Below, one piece after another: positions 33,014 to 44,884 of a DNA stretch of 64,000 nt (position 1 is its first letter; every line of letters starts with the position of its first letter). A program made the position numbers and the translations under genes. The notes below the pieces were generated by a model. The model did no database searches, was not told the origin of the DNA, and worked only from the letters and a program-made list of their open reading frames with translations. Origin of the DNA: Hypericum androsaemum. Taxonomy: Eukaryota; Streptophyta; Magnoliopsida; Malpighiales; Hypericaceae. Location of the stretch: assembly GCA_963995505.1 (NCBI GenBank), contig OZ023194.1:14504428-14568427 (forward strand), given 5' to 3'.

Positions 33014-34274
33014 TTTGGCTAGCTCATTTCTCTAGAGTATGTTTTGATTTATTCTTGTTTATATTAGGTCAAAACTTATATATTATTCTTGTTTAGCCTA
33101 ATATCCGCTAGAATCGGTTATCATAGTCCAGAGAAGTGAGGACGGTCCATGACACAATGTTAATGGGCTTCGAATACAAAATCGTTGTCTTTGATCGAAG
33201 GTAGTTGGGGAAAAAAAATCAACATTGTTCTAAATTAAGTAATGGCTATCAACAAGTACTTATATTAACTAGCAAGAGAATTTAATTCAAGTTTAATTAG
33301 GTTTTCCGTTCAAGTTCTTACCAAATGGTATAAACTAAAAAAATTAATCAATAGGGCTTGAGTTCAAGCCATTACCAACGCACAAATATTTTTTTAAGGT
33401 ATAATTAAAATAATTGGTGTCTTGAATGCACTAGTATTAAATACCGGTTGAAATTTTTTTGACATATTTTAAGATCTCACTCGAGTATAACTTGTATTAA
33501 TCGTTACAGTGAATATTCAGATAAAAATTGGTATAAAAACATAGTTGGAAAAATATCCAATAATCACATTTATGAAATACAATTTTACCTATAAAAAGCA
33601 TTTATGAAATCTTCTTTCTAGCTGGGCATTAACCATAGTGTCGACCATAACCAGAGCTACTGGAGAAGGTGCCTTCCAAGGCTAAGAGAAGTCTAAAAAA
33701 ATTAGTGGCGATTTCAGAGATCACTTTCAAAAGTCACTTCGAAGCACATCCTGGATCAAGTTAGGAAGAACTAAATTGGGTTGTTATTGGTCGAATCTGT
33801 AGATCATTTTCTATATGAATTTTCAGATTATTTGGTAATCCATTTTCAAAATGGAGCTAAAACGTATAGAAGCTAAGTAATCCTACCAGAAGAAGAAAGT
33901 ATCGAAACGGGGCCATCCGTTGCTTATCGGATGGCAGAAAAGAATTCATCAGAGAGACTTGAATCATCCGTGACTTATCCATGACAACTAATATGAGCCG
34001 GTTCAAATGGTCAAAGAATTGTACTAAAAAATTCTCTCAGTTGAAGTCTTACAAATGTAACCAAGAATTTTTTTAGGCGACTCAAAAAAACATGGCTGCG
34101 GAAAGTAACCAAGAAGCCTGGAAATCTGTTAGGCGACGAAGCCCTTCGATATGGAGGTGCTTTTTCGTTGGAGAGCCGCCGATATCACCCGTCGATCTCC
34201 ATTGCGCCTGGGGTTCACATGGCTGCATGCAAAAAGACATTAATGCATACAATGGCAGGCAATCAAAAGAACCA
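33014..34274. repeat. Duplicated F-box flank, paralogous to 18022-19314
   Basis: Same landmarks and order as 18022-19314, with small indels (for example around 33240-33300). Confidence 0.75.
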
Positions 34275-35449
34275 TTACTGGCTTGAACCGTATGAAACAG
34301 AGGTAGGCCGCCATGGTCGTGTAAGAAGAAAGGTAAGACAAGGCTTCAGGATTTCGGGTCCATCGTTGATCGCAACTTTGCAGAAGTTATTGCAACCTTT
34401 TGATAAATCAAGGAACTCCAATCCCTGATTTCCTACGAAGTAGACAACATCTCCATAAGGAGGTAGAGCAACCGGTTTCCGGTGGATGCAACGGTAATAA
34501 TAACTAGAATATTGTAACTGGTTGCGGAACGATGAGTTGTAGATCAAACGCCATCGTCCTTGCTTGTAATCCAGCTCCAGGATAACCAAGTCACATAAAT
34601 AGTCATAATCAATAAATTGTTGTACGATTTTCAACATCCTCAATGAACCATGTACTACACCAAAGATATATTGTTCTGAATAGTCTGAGTGTTCTGGGTA
34701 TGGATTCCCTTCTGGGTATGGATCCGGAAAGAAGCTCAAGATATCCTCAAAGGGGTCATAGGCTACAATGTGTTCATTCTCAATATACCAATATAGCTTC
34801 CCATGATAGGGCATAATGTTGCTAGTATAGTCATATTTAGTCTTTAGCCGAACCTCTTTCCATTCTCCGGTGTCAGATACAAAGACACGTTCCAAGTCAT
34901 CGTATCCATTCACAGACACTACCCTGTATCGATGTCCTTGAGGTTCACAGATGATTACAAATTTCTCAAGTAATGAGAATGGTAGGTAAGGAAGAGCAAC
35001 CCATCTCTTAGTGAATGGGTTGCACACGACCAAGGAACCTGTTGACTGTAAGCGGGATCTGAGCAACAACAAGTCCTCTGATGCGCCAATGACATGGTTA
35101 TCATCCAATATGTAGCTGAAATCGAGCACTGCAGGCTGAATCATAGTGTTGGGATCGCTCTGAGAGGGTAGCATAGGATACACAGGGGCACTAGGCATAG
35201 AGTGCTTTGGCCACGAGTATTGTTCTCTTCTCCGATAGATATAAAACGGATTATGTAGTCACGGGATGAGACGATAGAGTTCCAGCGCCGAGACATTGCT
35301 CTCAGAACAGTGGCTTCCTTCGCTGGACAATTTGACGTTATCGTCGGAACTCTAGCGAGTATTTCGAGTAGTAGATCATCGGGCAGATCATCAAATTCCA
35401 AGCGTGCCGGTGGAGCTTGGAGGTCGCTGGTATTTGTTTGTGATTTCAT
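34275..35449 (-). pseudogene. F-box gene, copy 5 (single frameshift)
   Basis: From ATG 35449 the frame gives 102 residues including a complete F-box (LEFDDLPDDLLLEILARVP, VLRAMSRRWNSIVSSRDY). A deletion after EENN, where other copies have the CPWGNGEALLF block, throws it out of frame. The FBA-like region then continues intact in another frame (35198-34275, 307 residues): VVCNPFTKRWVALPYLPF, ICEPQGHRYRVVSV, KLYWYIENEHIVAYDPFED and the TRPWRPTSVSYGSSQ end. Either half could be translated, but the SCF receptor as a whole is broken. It is the best preserved of the pseudogenes. A TATA (GTGTATATATACACT) lies at about 35521-35535. Confidence 0.85.
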
Positions 35450-36257
35450 GTGGTTTTTGTCGTTGGACCTGTTCGGTGTGTATATGTGCGGCTAGCTAAT
35501 TTCTCAGGGCTAGGTTTTTATAGTGTATATATACACTTAAGTTTCGACCTAACTTGTCCGCCAAGTTTCCCTACGTACTATATGCCCGATTGAAGTTAGA
35601 AAAAGATTCCGCGTAAAATTGTGATTGTATTACTCCCCAGGGAACAAGATCCTTGATCGAGTCCTGATTTACGTATGTCTTCATCAATTTTATAATAGTA
35701 CGAACAAGAGAATATTTTATGGTCTCACTTTTTTGTCCAAATATTTTATATTTGTCCCCAAATATGAGTTAGTATATTAACTGTTTTTTATCAAATAAAA
35801 ATTTATGATATATCCTGTATAATTCACTTTTATCTCTCCTAAATTTTCGTTTCATACCTTTTATTCGAGCACAAAAAACCGTTATAAAAGGCCTAGTTTA
35901 TTAACAAGCTGGTCGGCAATCGGAGCCTAGAGGAGTGGAGGGTCCATGACACCCAAAGTTAATGGGCTTCGAATACAAAACCGTCGTCCTTTCATCGAAG
36001 ATAGTCAGAATAGGAATATATATACACAATCATCGTATTTATGAAATTTTTTACATTTTTAAGTGGTCATTAGTAAGATCTCAATCCAAAATCTCCATCT
36101 TGAAATCCAAATATTTTACTGCTTGGATAATATTATTTTAAATTATTATATTTATTGTGTAGATTTTTTTTCTTTTTGAACCGGTAAATATTATTAACCT
36201 TGAAAAACAAAACACCACAGTACAGAAGACTCCTAGAACTACCCAAAGATGAGAAAA
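35450..36257. other. Promoter side of F-box copy 5 and intergenic DNA
   Basis: Contains the recurring upstream landmark GACACCCAAAGTTAATGGGC at about 35947. Otherwise AT-rich. Confidence 0.5.
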
Positions 36258-36971
36258 TGTTGGGGTATGGAGCCTGAGAAGTGGTTCGGGAGTTGACTCG
36301 GAATACCAGTACTTTTGCAATGGATTAGAGCCAAAATGGTATACGTCAAGTGAAGATGAAGCGCCAAAGGCCATTTGGCTTAACGGCATAGGCGTAGCAA
36401 GATTTGACGGAGATCATGAGTTCAAACCCTGACGTAGGAGTATTCTTGGAGTAATTTACCTTTAAAAAAAAAGTGAAGATGAAGCTGATGGCGATGACCT
36501 AGCGGGCGCTAGGTCATTGGCGGGCACCAATGGGCACCTATTGGCATAAGCCAACTCGTTTGCGTCCGCCAACTCTGAAGGGCCTACAAGGCAGTAGCTT
36601 CCATTGGCGTCTGCCAAGCCTTTCGAGTCTGCCAAGGGTGCCGGGAAAAGTTCATTTTCTTAGACAAGTTTGCCCCTCCTTGTGCATTTACTCACCTGGG
36701 GTTGGTGTCTATATAAATACCCTTTGTAAAGCTCATTTATGTTGTTCCAAGAGTGTAGGTGGCTCATTCATTGTAAAGAGAGAGCAAGTGAGCTCCATTG
36801 AGTGAGATTAATGAAAATTCTCATGGCTTGGTACGCCTCCGGACGTACATCCTCGAGATCAAATCGGGTGAACAAATTCTTGTCGCTTTTGTGTTCTTTC
36901 ATTTATTCTTCTTGTGGTTTCGTGTGTTGCTTACTCGTGTTGGCGATTGTGTTGGGTCCATTGGCTTAACA
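36258..36971 (+). mobile_element. Probable solo LTR
   Basis: 714 bp from TGTTGGGG to TTAACA, with a TATA (CTATATAAATACCC near 36710). Flanking pentamers GAAAA and GAAGA differ at one base. It contains the SINE at 36363-36470. No internal coding region is attached. Confidence 0.55.
36363..36470 (+). mobile_element. SINE nested in the solo LTR
   Basis: 108 bp between perfect 15-bp direct repeats AAGTGAAGATGAAGC (36348-36362 and 36471-36485). Box A-like GGCGTAGCAAG and box B GAGTTCAAACCCT are present, and it ends TTTACCTTTAAAAAAA. Confidence 0.85.
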
Positions 36972-37786
36972 GAAGAATCCGAAAGAAACATCCCTAAACT
37001 CTTACTCTAATAGGAACAAGGTTGCAGCTTACTCTAATAGGAGCAAAGTTGCAGCTGTGGACTTCATGAAAAGCTCATCGCTTTAAAATTCAGTAGAAAA
37101 AGAGTACCTAAAATCATGTTGAGTGGTGCCCCACAAAAAAAGTACCTACCCCGACGAAGCCCACCCTAAGATCTGAGAAATCCTATGGTGGTTTTTACAT
37201 ACCAAGTCACATGGTATGTACCACCAACCAAAATTTGACATGTGAATTTATACTTTTTTAATGTTAAATGAGTAAGATAAATACTTAAGAAATCAAAATC
37301 AAGAAAATATAGTAAAATTAGTTTAGAGAAATTTTTTTATAAATTTAATTTCTTTGACAAGAACTATATATGATATATAAGCAATAGTTGGGAAACCCTG
37401 TCCTTACATTCCACAGGTTTATTCTTCCTAAATTTTATAGTTCTACTGTGCACAAAGGAAGAGGAATTCAATTTTAAATTATATAAGAAAAAATAAGTAA
37501 AAGTGTATTTTAGTCTTTTCTACACATCCTGTCATTAATGTGATGGACGCTTTCTCTTTTTCTAATTGATTAATGCAATTTTTTAAAATATAGTTATTTT
37601 TGTTGTTAATTAACTCATGAGATTTTCTTCGCAGAATTGTCAAATTATCATTTGAACAATAATCAACCTACATATTTGAAGTAACCCGTGACCCAGCTGA
37701 CAAGATATTCAGATGAACGACATCCACAAGCTATTGGTTGCTTCCTCGATTTTGTTTATGTGAGAATAAATATGCATTGAATATTA
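36972..37786. other. AT-rich intergenic DNA, nothing recognised
   Basis: No supported feature. Confidence 0.4.
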
Positions 37787-38695
37787 TTAATGATTCAATA
37801 TTTCATCCTCGTGTGCGTTTAAAGTTGGATGAGCCCGGATGCCGAGAAATATACTGAGGATCAAAAATTGTAATCGGATTATTTTGATTTTCACGCTGAG
37901 TTGATTTTCAACCTCATTCTTATATCTCTTAAAGACATCAAGAGCTTCATCTTTGCCCTTTAGGAGATATACGTAACAGTATCTCGTACAATCATCGATA
38001 AACGTGATGAAGTATTTCTTCCCGCCTTTAGTTTGCACGTGTTTCATATCGCAAGTGTCCGTATGAATTAACTCTAAAGGCGTAGTAGTTCTTTCCACCG
38101 AATGGAAAGGTGCTTTGGTCATTTTAGCCTCCACACATACTTCACATTTATTGGATGGGTTGAACTCTAGATTCGGTAATAATTTTAAACTTACTAACTT
38201 TCTTAGCGAGTTTAAATTTACGTGTCCTAATGTACCATGCCATAAGTTAGAACACTCGGCCAAGTAAGAAGAAGCGTTAACTTTATTTTTACCGTTAAAG
38301 GTGCGATGTACAATTATTACATTCATCTTAAACAACCCCTTTTCTAGATAACCCTTTCCTATGAATTGACCCGCTTTGGTTAGTACAAACTTATCAGCCT
38401 CAAATACAAGCTTAAGACCGGCTTTGCTTAACAGTGAGTCGGAAACTAAGTTCTTGCGGATGTCCGGGATATGCAGCACATCCTTGAGGGTCAGCTCCTT
38501 TCTTGAGGTCAGCTTCAGGACCACCTTTTCCAAACCGACGATCTTGGACGTTGCGGAGTTTCCCATGAACAGCTTTCGACCGGTGATCGGGATATAGCTT
38601 GAGAACATCTCCTTGTCCGAGCAGATGTGGCGGGTAGCTCCTGTGTCCACGAACCACTCTCTCGAATTGTCCACCAGGTTAGCTTCAAACACCAA
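37787..38695 (-). mobile_element. Copia pol fragment (protease to start of integrase)
   Basis: One open frame of 302 codons on the minus strand. It starts in the aspartic protease ([12 protein letters not shown], catalytic DTG intact) and continues through the GAG-pre-integrase zinc region ([10 protein letters not shown], then CEVCVEAK). It enters the integrase core ([12 protein letters not shown] with the first catalytic Asp, then [11 protein letters not shown] with the second). It ends before the third catalytic residue. Reverse transcriptase, gag and LTRs are missing. The intact frame suggests the fragment is young. Confidence 0.85.
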
Positions 38696-39990
38696 CGCTA
38701 TAAAAATTGCTTATACATCACATATAATTTTTATATGGTTCTCCTTGGGAGAATTAAATAAAATATATCAAAAATTAAAACTAGCTTGATTATTTCTTAT
38801 CCAAGAAATTTAATTTAGGAAACACTGTCTCTAAATTAATTTTACTATATTGTCTTTATTTTGTTTCCTTATTAAAAAATTATAAATTTACGTGTCAATT
38901 TTTGGTATGCAAGGACTACCATAAAATTTCAGACCCCATAAATGCCGGACCTCATAGTCTCTATGAACAACATTACATCTTGGAAATTGACAATCCTTGA
39001 AAGGCCAGACCAAGAGCACCATTCTCCAAACCGCCTGACGATGTTATTCAACAGAAGGCCGGGATCCACAATCTGATGGTTGAGCGCAATATCGTTTCTA
39101 TGGAGTCAAATAGACAAACTTGCCGAAGCAAACAAGGTAAACCAAAATTTTTGCAAGAACGTTGAGATCAGTCATCAAGCAGAGATTGGATAGAGTCTAA
39201 GAAGATATGGCGTAACACAACAGCACCACTGAATCCCAACCATATTAAGCACACGACTCCACACCAGTGATGCAACCAAAAATTAATTAAATTTGTGTTC
39301 AACAGAGATTTATTAGTCGGCATCATGAGACGGCTCTGTTTAGACATACAATGTGGCCACTTAAACAGCGAGAAGAGTCATGTAACGAAACAACCTTCTG
39401 GAGAAGGTGACTTCCAAGGCTATGGGATTAGATTCTTGAAAAAAATAAATTAGTGTTTAATCAGAAATACCGATTTCAAAGATCACTTTCGAAGGTCACT
39501 CGGTAATGGCTAAGGCACATCATAGATTATAGGACAAGCAACCAAAAGAAAATAAAGAGTAACAAGAGCTTAGTGAATCGTAATTAGGGACGTGTGAATA
39601 TGGATAAAAAGGACTGGAATGCGTTCTGATTATGAGACTTCGAAGATAATCCCGACCAGAAGAACTGTTCGATAAAATATCTAGAAATCAAACACAAAAA
39701 GTGCTGAAATTCTCTCTCTTGATTCTGAAAAATGACACGATTCTTTAACAGCCAAATACACTAAATGATAGGAGCGCAGGATTCATCGGACAAAAACCTC
39801 CAAATATCACAGTGGAAAGCAACCAATTAATGAGAAACCTGAAAATCTATTGCACGACTGATCTGATGTAGTCTAGGATCTTCCTCCTAATCTAATCTAA
39901 TCTAATCTAACTAATCAAACCAATTAATGGGTCCACAAGGCTGCGTGCAACAAGTCTTTGATGCATACAATAGCAGGCAATTAAAAGAAT
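38696..39990. other. Intergenic DNA with old F-box flank landmarks
   Basis: 39390-39540 repeats the flank block (GAGAAGGTGACTTCCAAGGC and AGATCACTTTCGAAGGTCAC). No open frame. Confidence 0.5.
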
Positions 39991-40420
39991 CGTTACCGGC
40001 TTGAACCGTAAGAGACAGAGTTAGGCCGCCATGGTCGTGCAAGAAGAAAGGTGTCCCGAAAAGGCTTTAGGTCTTCCGGTCCATCCTTGTGTTGGAAAAA
40101 TTGAATGAAATATTCAATACAAAAGTCCAAAGTGGAAGGGCCAATTGGTAGGCCCAAAGTGGAAATGAAAAGTGTATTACCACATTGGAAACAACAAGGA
40201 AGATTTTCAAGTTTATAAGGAGATGTTCGTTATTGACTAGAAAATAAGTTGACCATCTAGATAGCCAACTCGGACCGCTGCAAGGGTGCGAAGCACCATC
40301 CGAGCACGTGCACGTGGCGCATTGGACGCAGGTATCCAAGTACAGGTGCAACCTTTTGATAAATCAAGGAACTGCAAACCCTGATTTCCTATTAAGTAGA
40401 CAACATGTCCCCAAACAACT
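39991..40420 (-). pseudogene. F-box C-terminal relic, copy 6, with an insert
   Basis: 39995-40088 matches the coding end (complement of the LTRPW block, GCCGCCATGGTCGTGCAAGA). It is interrupted at about 40089-40345 by a non-F-box segment that begins TGTTGGAAAAA, like a Copia LTR start. The relic resumes at GTGCAACCTTTTGATAAATC. The rest of the gene is absent. Confidence 0.6.
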
Positions 40421-41591
40421 TCTTGTTCAATGGCTAACTATTTTTTTAAACAGTAAATTTTATTTACGTTATACATGTTACATATTAAAACCTTAATAAT
40501 CTTCTTGCTTATCTCAGTGGATAAAAACCATTGCAGAGACTGAGTACGTAAGAATAAGAAAATTAAAGTGAGAACTTTATAACAGTTTGGGGAGCAAAGG
40601 GTAATTTTCCTTAACTAGGGTTTTTGGCCTCAAAAATCTATATAAATAGACTTGTTGGATGTCTGTGGCCGCCCAAGACTCACATCCACGGATTTCCTTC
40701 CTCTGTGAAGGTAAGGAGCAAGATCCGGCTTGGAAGGAGGCACCAAGAGAGGACGTGACCATCGGAGAATCGCTAGACGAGGAGGGTAAGTCACTAATCC
40801 GTCTGATTCTCGTAAACTCGATTTCAAGTGATTCCTGCTGTGAGTCACGTATTTGCCTCTCAAATAAAAGGTGGAGAAGACGAATTTGTGAGAGGACGAG
40901 TCAGTTCAGAGGGAGTCTCGGACAGATCGTTGGATTAGGCTCGCCCAGATCAACGTCAAGTAAGTGGGAACTTTGTTACCTCATAGATCGAGGGGTCTAG
41001 GTCTCCTGAGATAATTTGTATCTCTGGCTGGAACATGTATGGCTTGAGTTCGGAGTCTGGCTTAAGCCGACCCCTCCATCTAACAATAATCTGTGTGATT
41101 TGTTTGGAAATCGTAATGCTTTGATTAGTCCTGATTCCGTGTGTTCTGCAAAACCCGAGTTATGATATGTTCTGTTATGCGTATGATAAGTAGTCGGCTA
41201 GGATAGTCGGCTAGGATAGTTGGTTAGGATAGTCGGTTAGGAAATACTTGTATGGATATGTATGCTCCGAAATTGAGATGTGCTTAGTTGGTTAGATAGT
41301 CGGATAGGAGATCTTTCGATATGCAAAGTTCAATCGTTCTTCCTGTGTTTCGTTCAGTTGGTATCATTCCACTTACTTGGTTTTTCAACTCACCCTAGCT
41401 GTATGTGTTTCAGATCGTTCAGGTGGGATCCGAGAATGCGAGTAGAGTGAGTGCATGCATCATCACAGTTTCGGATTTCCGAATGTTTTATTCGTTTTGG
41501 TTGTTTCGGATTTTATGTTGGATAATCGTCCCATTTTGTAATAAAAGTCTGTTGCCTATCGGGGTATTTAATATCTCGGTGGGTCGCGACA
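40421..41591 (+). mobile_element. Possible LTR-type repeat with TATA box and 13-bp tandem array
   Basis: A TATA (TCTATATAAATAG, about 40638) is followed by transcript-like, moderately GC sequence. A terminal GGGTCGCGACA at about 41581-41591 and an AATAAAAG signal near 41540 resemble a chromovirus-type gypsy LTR. The left end and a target duplication were not found. A short 113-codon plus-strand frame at 40659-41000 has no recognisable similarity. Confidence 0.35.
41191..41242 (+). repeat. Four tandem copies of a 13-bp unit
   Basis: TAGTCGGCTAGGA occurs twice, followed by two variants with C-to-T changes (TAGTTGGTTAGGA and TAGTCGGTTAGGA). Confidence 0.9.
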
Positions 41592-42475
41592 GAGTATCCC
41601 AATGACACCGCATATTCACGATTCTGCACTCAAACATCCATAGTTACATATCGACCCCCTGAGTTTAAGATTTCTGTTACTATTGCCCCGTAAGAGCAAT
41701 TGCAATATAAATTGGTAAGACTAATGCGATAAAGAAAACAAACTCCCCAGTACCAATCTCTAACTGTTTTTAAGTATCTTGTGATCAACCGAAATTTTTT
41801 AATCTAGTAGGCCACTAATCTATTTAAGCTCAATCTTTCTTCCTCCAATATCCTCTTCGGCCTTCCCCTTTTCTTCTGAGAGCCGCCAATATACGCGGTC
41901 GATCCCCATGGCGCCTGGGGTTCATAAGGCTGCATGCAACAAGACATTAATGCATATAATATTAGATAAAGTTACCTAAAACCTTAAACAATGATTATGT
42001 AAATTTATTACACTAACATTTGCTACTCGTAATGTGATAATACCAACACGGCCTTGAAATAAAACTCATCGTGTGAGTAACAATAGATCACGGGACCATT
42101 CTATTCGAATAACGGTTAGATTACCTTTAGCAAATCCAAAATTTGGTAACAATGAGTACGTATATTATCGACGGTTATGAAAAAACCCACGCAATATTTA
42201 TAATTGACAATATGATAATCTCGACACTCCTCAAAATATACGTAATAATATATACTTATAAACAAACCCAGCATCAGTAACCCATATTATCTGCACAGAG
42301 GACCTAGGTGGGTAGTCACCCTTGTGTTCACTACACTGCACATGGGCTTAGGATGTGATCCATATGTACTTTTGACCTTAGCGTTATGTGCTTTGGTCAT
42401 AGGCGTATTGTACAATTTGGTGTAAATAAATAAAGATATATACCGTCTAAAAAAATGTAAAGACTAAAAGAATCG
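41592..42475. other. Intergenic DNA with a short F-box flank relic
   Basis: About 41840-41965 resembles the 3' flank seen at 60000-60120 (GAGAGCCGCCAATAT, GGGGTTCATAAGGCTGCATG). The rest is AT-rich. Confidence 0.4.
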
Positions 42476-43670
42476 TTACCAGCTTGAACCGAAATCAACA
42501 GAGGTAGGCCGCCAAGGTCGTGTAAGAAGAAAGCTGTCACGAAAAGGCTCTGGGTCTTTTGGTTCATCTTTGATCGCAACTCTGGAGAAGCTACTGCAAC
42601 CTTTAGACAGATCAAGGAACACCAACTCGAGATTTCTTCTGAAGTAGACAACATTTCCATAAGGATGAAGAACAACCGGTGTGTGCCTCATCGGATCATA
42701 ATGATTCTTCAACTGAATGCGGATCGATGATGACTCGTTGATCAAACTCCATCGTTCTTGCTCACAATCCAGCTCCCAGACTGAGATAACCATTTTATAA
42801 AAATACTTATGATTTCCGCCTCCATGATCAATGATAAGTTCTTCGAATTTCAGCATCCTCAACGAACCATTTACTGCAGCTAAAAGACGTCGGGTATGGT
42901 ACTTATCTTCTGGGCACGGATCGGGAAAGAAGGTAAAGCTCTCTTCGAAGGGGTCATAGGCTACAATGTGCTTACCAATAGAATACCAATGTAGCTTCTC
43001 CTTCCATGGCAGAATATTGCTACCAAACATATATTCATCTTCGGTCGTCAACTGGACCCTGTCCCATTCTCCCGTCTCAGAAACGAATACATTTTCTAAG
43101 GATCCCCGCCCTTTTCTCGACACGACCCTGTATCGATGTCCTTCGGGTTCACAGACGAGTACAAAATCTTTATAACACGCGGATGGTGCAATAGAGGATG
43201 ATGGAAGAGGAAGAGCGGCCCACCTCGTTGTAAACGGATTACACACGACCAAGGGGCGGCCATCGAACAAGAGGAGGTCCTCCGATGCGCCCGCGACAAA
43301 GCGATGCCCCAGGTTACGAAATATGTACCCGAAATCGAGCGCTGCTGGCTGAATCACTGCGGTCGCACTGAGAGGGTATCATAAGAAACAGCGGCACGGT
43401 TGCCCTAGTTGGAGGCCGCGACATGAAGAGAAATAGGAGCGCTTCGCCGTTCCCCCACGGGAAGTTCTTCTCTTCTCCGAGAGATATGAAACGGGGGATA
43501 TAGTCACGTGATGAGATGATAGAGTTTCAGCAACGGGACACTGCTCTCAGACCTGCGGCTGCCTTCGCCGGAGAATTTGACATTGTTGACGGAACCCTAG
43601 CAAGCACTTCGAGTAGTAGTTCATCCGGCAGATCATCCAATTCCAATCCCGCCGGTCTTCTGGTTGGCAT
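42476..43670 (-). pseudogene. F-box gene, copy 7 (premature stop and frameshift)
   Basis: The ATG at 43670 opens an F-box (AGLELDDLPDELLLEVLARV, then AKAAAGLRAVSRC). A TGA stands where the other copies have Trp in the RRWNSI motif. After that the frame continues (SRDYIPRFISLGEEKNFPWG) until an indel near the PSQCD block. From 43357 a 293-codon frame carries the whole FBA-like region (VCNPFTTRWAALPLPSSS, VCEPEGHRYRVVS, IVAYDPFEESFTFFPDP) to TRPWRPTSVDFGSSW. It diverges more from the other copies than they do from each other. Confidence 0.85.
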
Positions 43671-44789
43671 GGTGAATCGGTCTGGCTGGCTAATTTCTCT
43701 GGGCTAGGTTTTGTGATGAACACTAGTTCATTTTCTCTTATAAATTTTATTAAAAATAAGTCAGTATACCCGCCAGCTCAGACGGAGGCCCAACTCTCAA
43801 GTGCCAGAGCCCATGGAAAGCATTGAGCCCATTCGAGCCAAGGACACCGTCATAAAAGGCCTAATTTATAAACAAGTAGGCACGTTGTCGGAGCCCAGAG
43901 GAAAATGTGTTTCTAAATAAAAATATTTTATAAATGTGAGCTTGACCTGATTTCTTTTTTTGAAGGTACTTTTATTGAAGGGTAAATCACAACTGCTTAT
44001 ATATATCACATAATTACAAAGTAAGATACTCAGATTCAAGAGTGGTTGTTGTGTCCAATTGGATTCATAAAGTCTAACTTTTGTCTTTTCGCAATCCAAT
44101 TGTCCACCTATTTAATTCTTTTCAGATGTAGCTAATTTTACATTGGCCGGGTACATTCAAGACATACACCCTCCACTCTCCAATCAATAGAAGTTGTCTT
44201 CCCTCCTATGAAATCGACTGCTGCTTGACAGCCAGAGAGAAGAAGATATTGAGGCACTACTCTTAAAATAGGTGCGGAGATATCTTACGAAGCGAGCTTA
44301 TGGCGGAATCTTTTCCATCTCGTCCCCTGATCTTTTTAAGAAAAGCTTTACTTCCCTAATCGTGTTTAAGGCTGTTAGTGATTAGGGACGCGGGACTATT
44401 TTGAAAGGGACACATGAACATGTTCTGATTACCAGAATTCGAAGATAACCCCGATCAGAGAAACCATTCGGAAAAACACTTATAAATCGGATACAAAAAG
44501 TACTCAAATTACAACTCCTGATTCTGAAAAAATGACACAATTTTTTAATAGCCGAATACACCAACTGATATAAGCGAAGAATGTTTCAAATGGAAGCTAA
44601 AACGTCTAGAGGCGGACAAGTGATCCATACCACACAGGAAGAAAGTTCGGAAACAGAGAAGAATTCATCAGACAAAACTTTCGAACATGACAGCGGAAAG
44701 TAAACAATTAATGAGCAACCCGAAATCTGTTAAGACGGCTAATCTAATCTAATCTAAGATCTTCCTCCAACTCAAGTAAATTAGCCAAG
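43671..44789. other. F-box 5' flank of copy 7 and intergenic DNA
   Basis: Contains the upstream landmark GAGCCCATTCGAGCC and TTTATAAACAAGTAGGCACG at about 43815-43885. The later part is repeat flank (44600-44780). No gene. Confidence 0.5.
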
Positions 44790-44884
44790 TACACCCCATG
44801 GAACCTTTTGACAAATCAAGGAACGCCAAACCCCGTTTTCCTATGAAGTAGACAACATGTCCATAATGATAAAGAGCAAGCGGT

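Noticed and set aside
40659..41000. 113-codon plus-strand frame after a TATA box as a host gene
   Set aside because: No similarity, no further exons, and the context looks like an LTR-type repeat.
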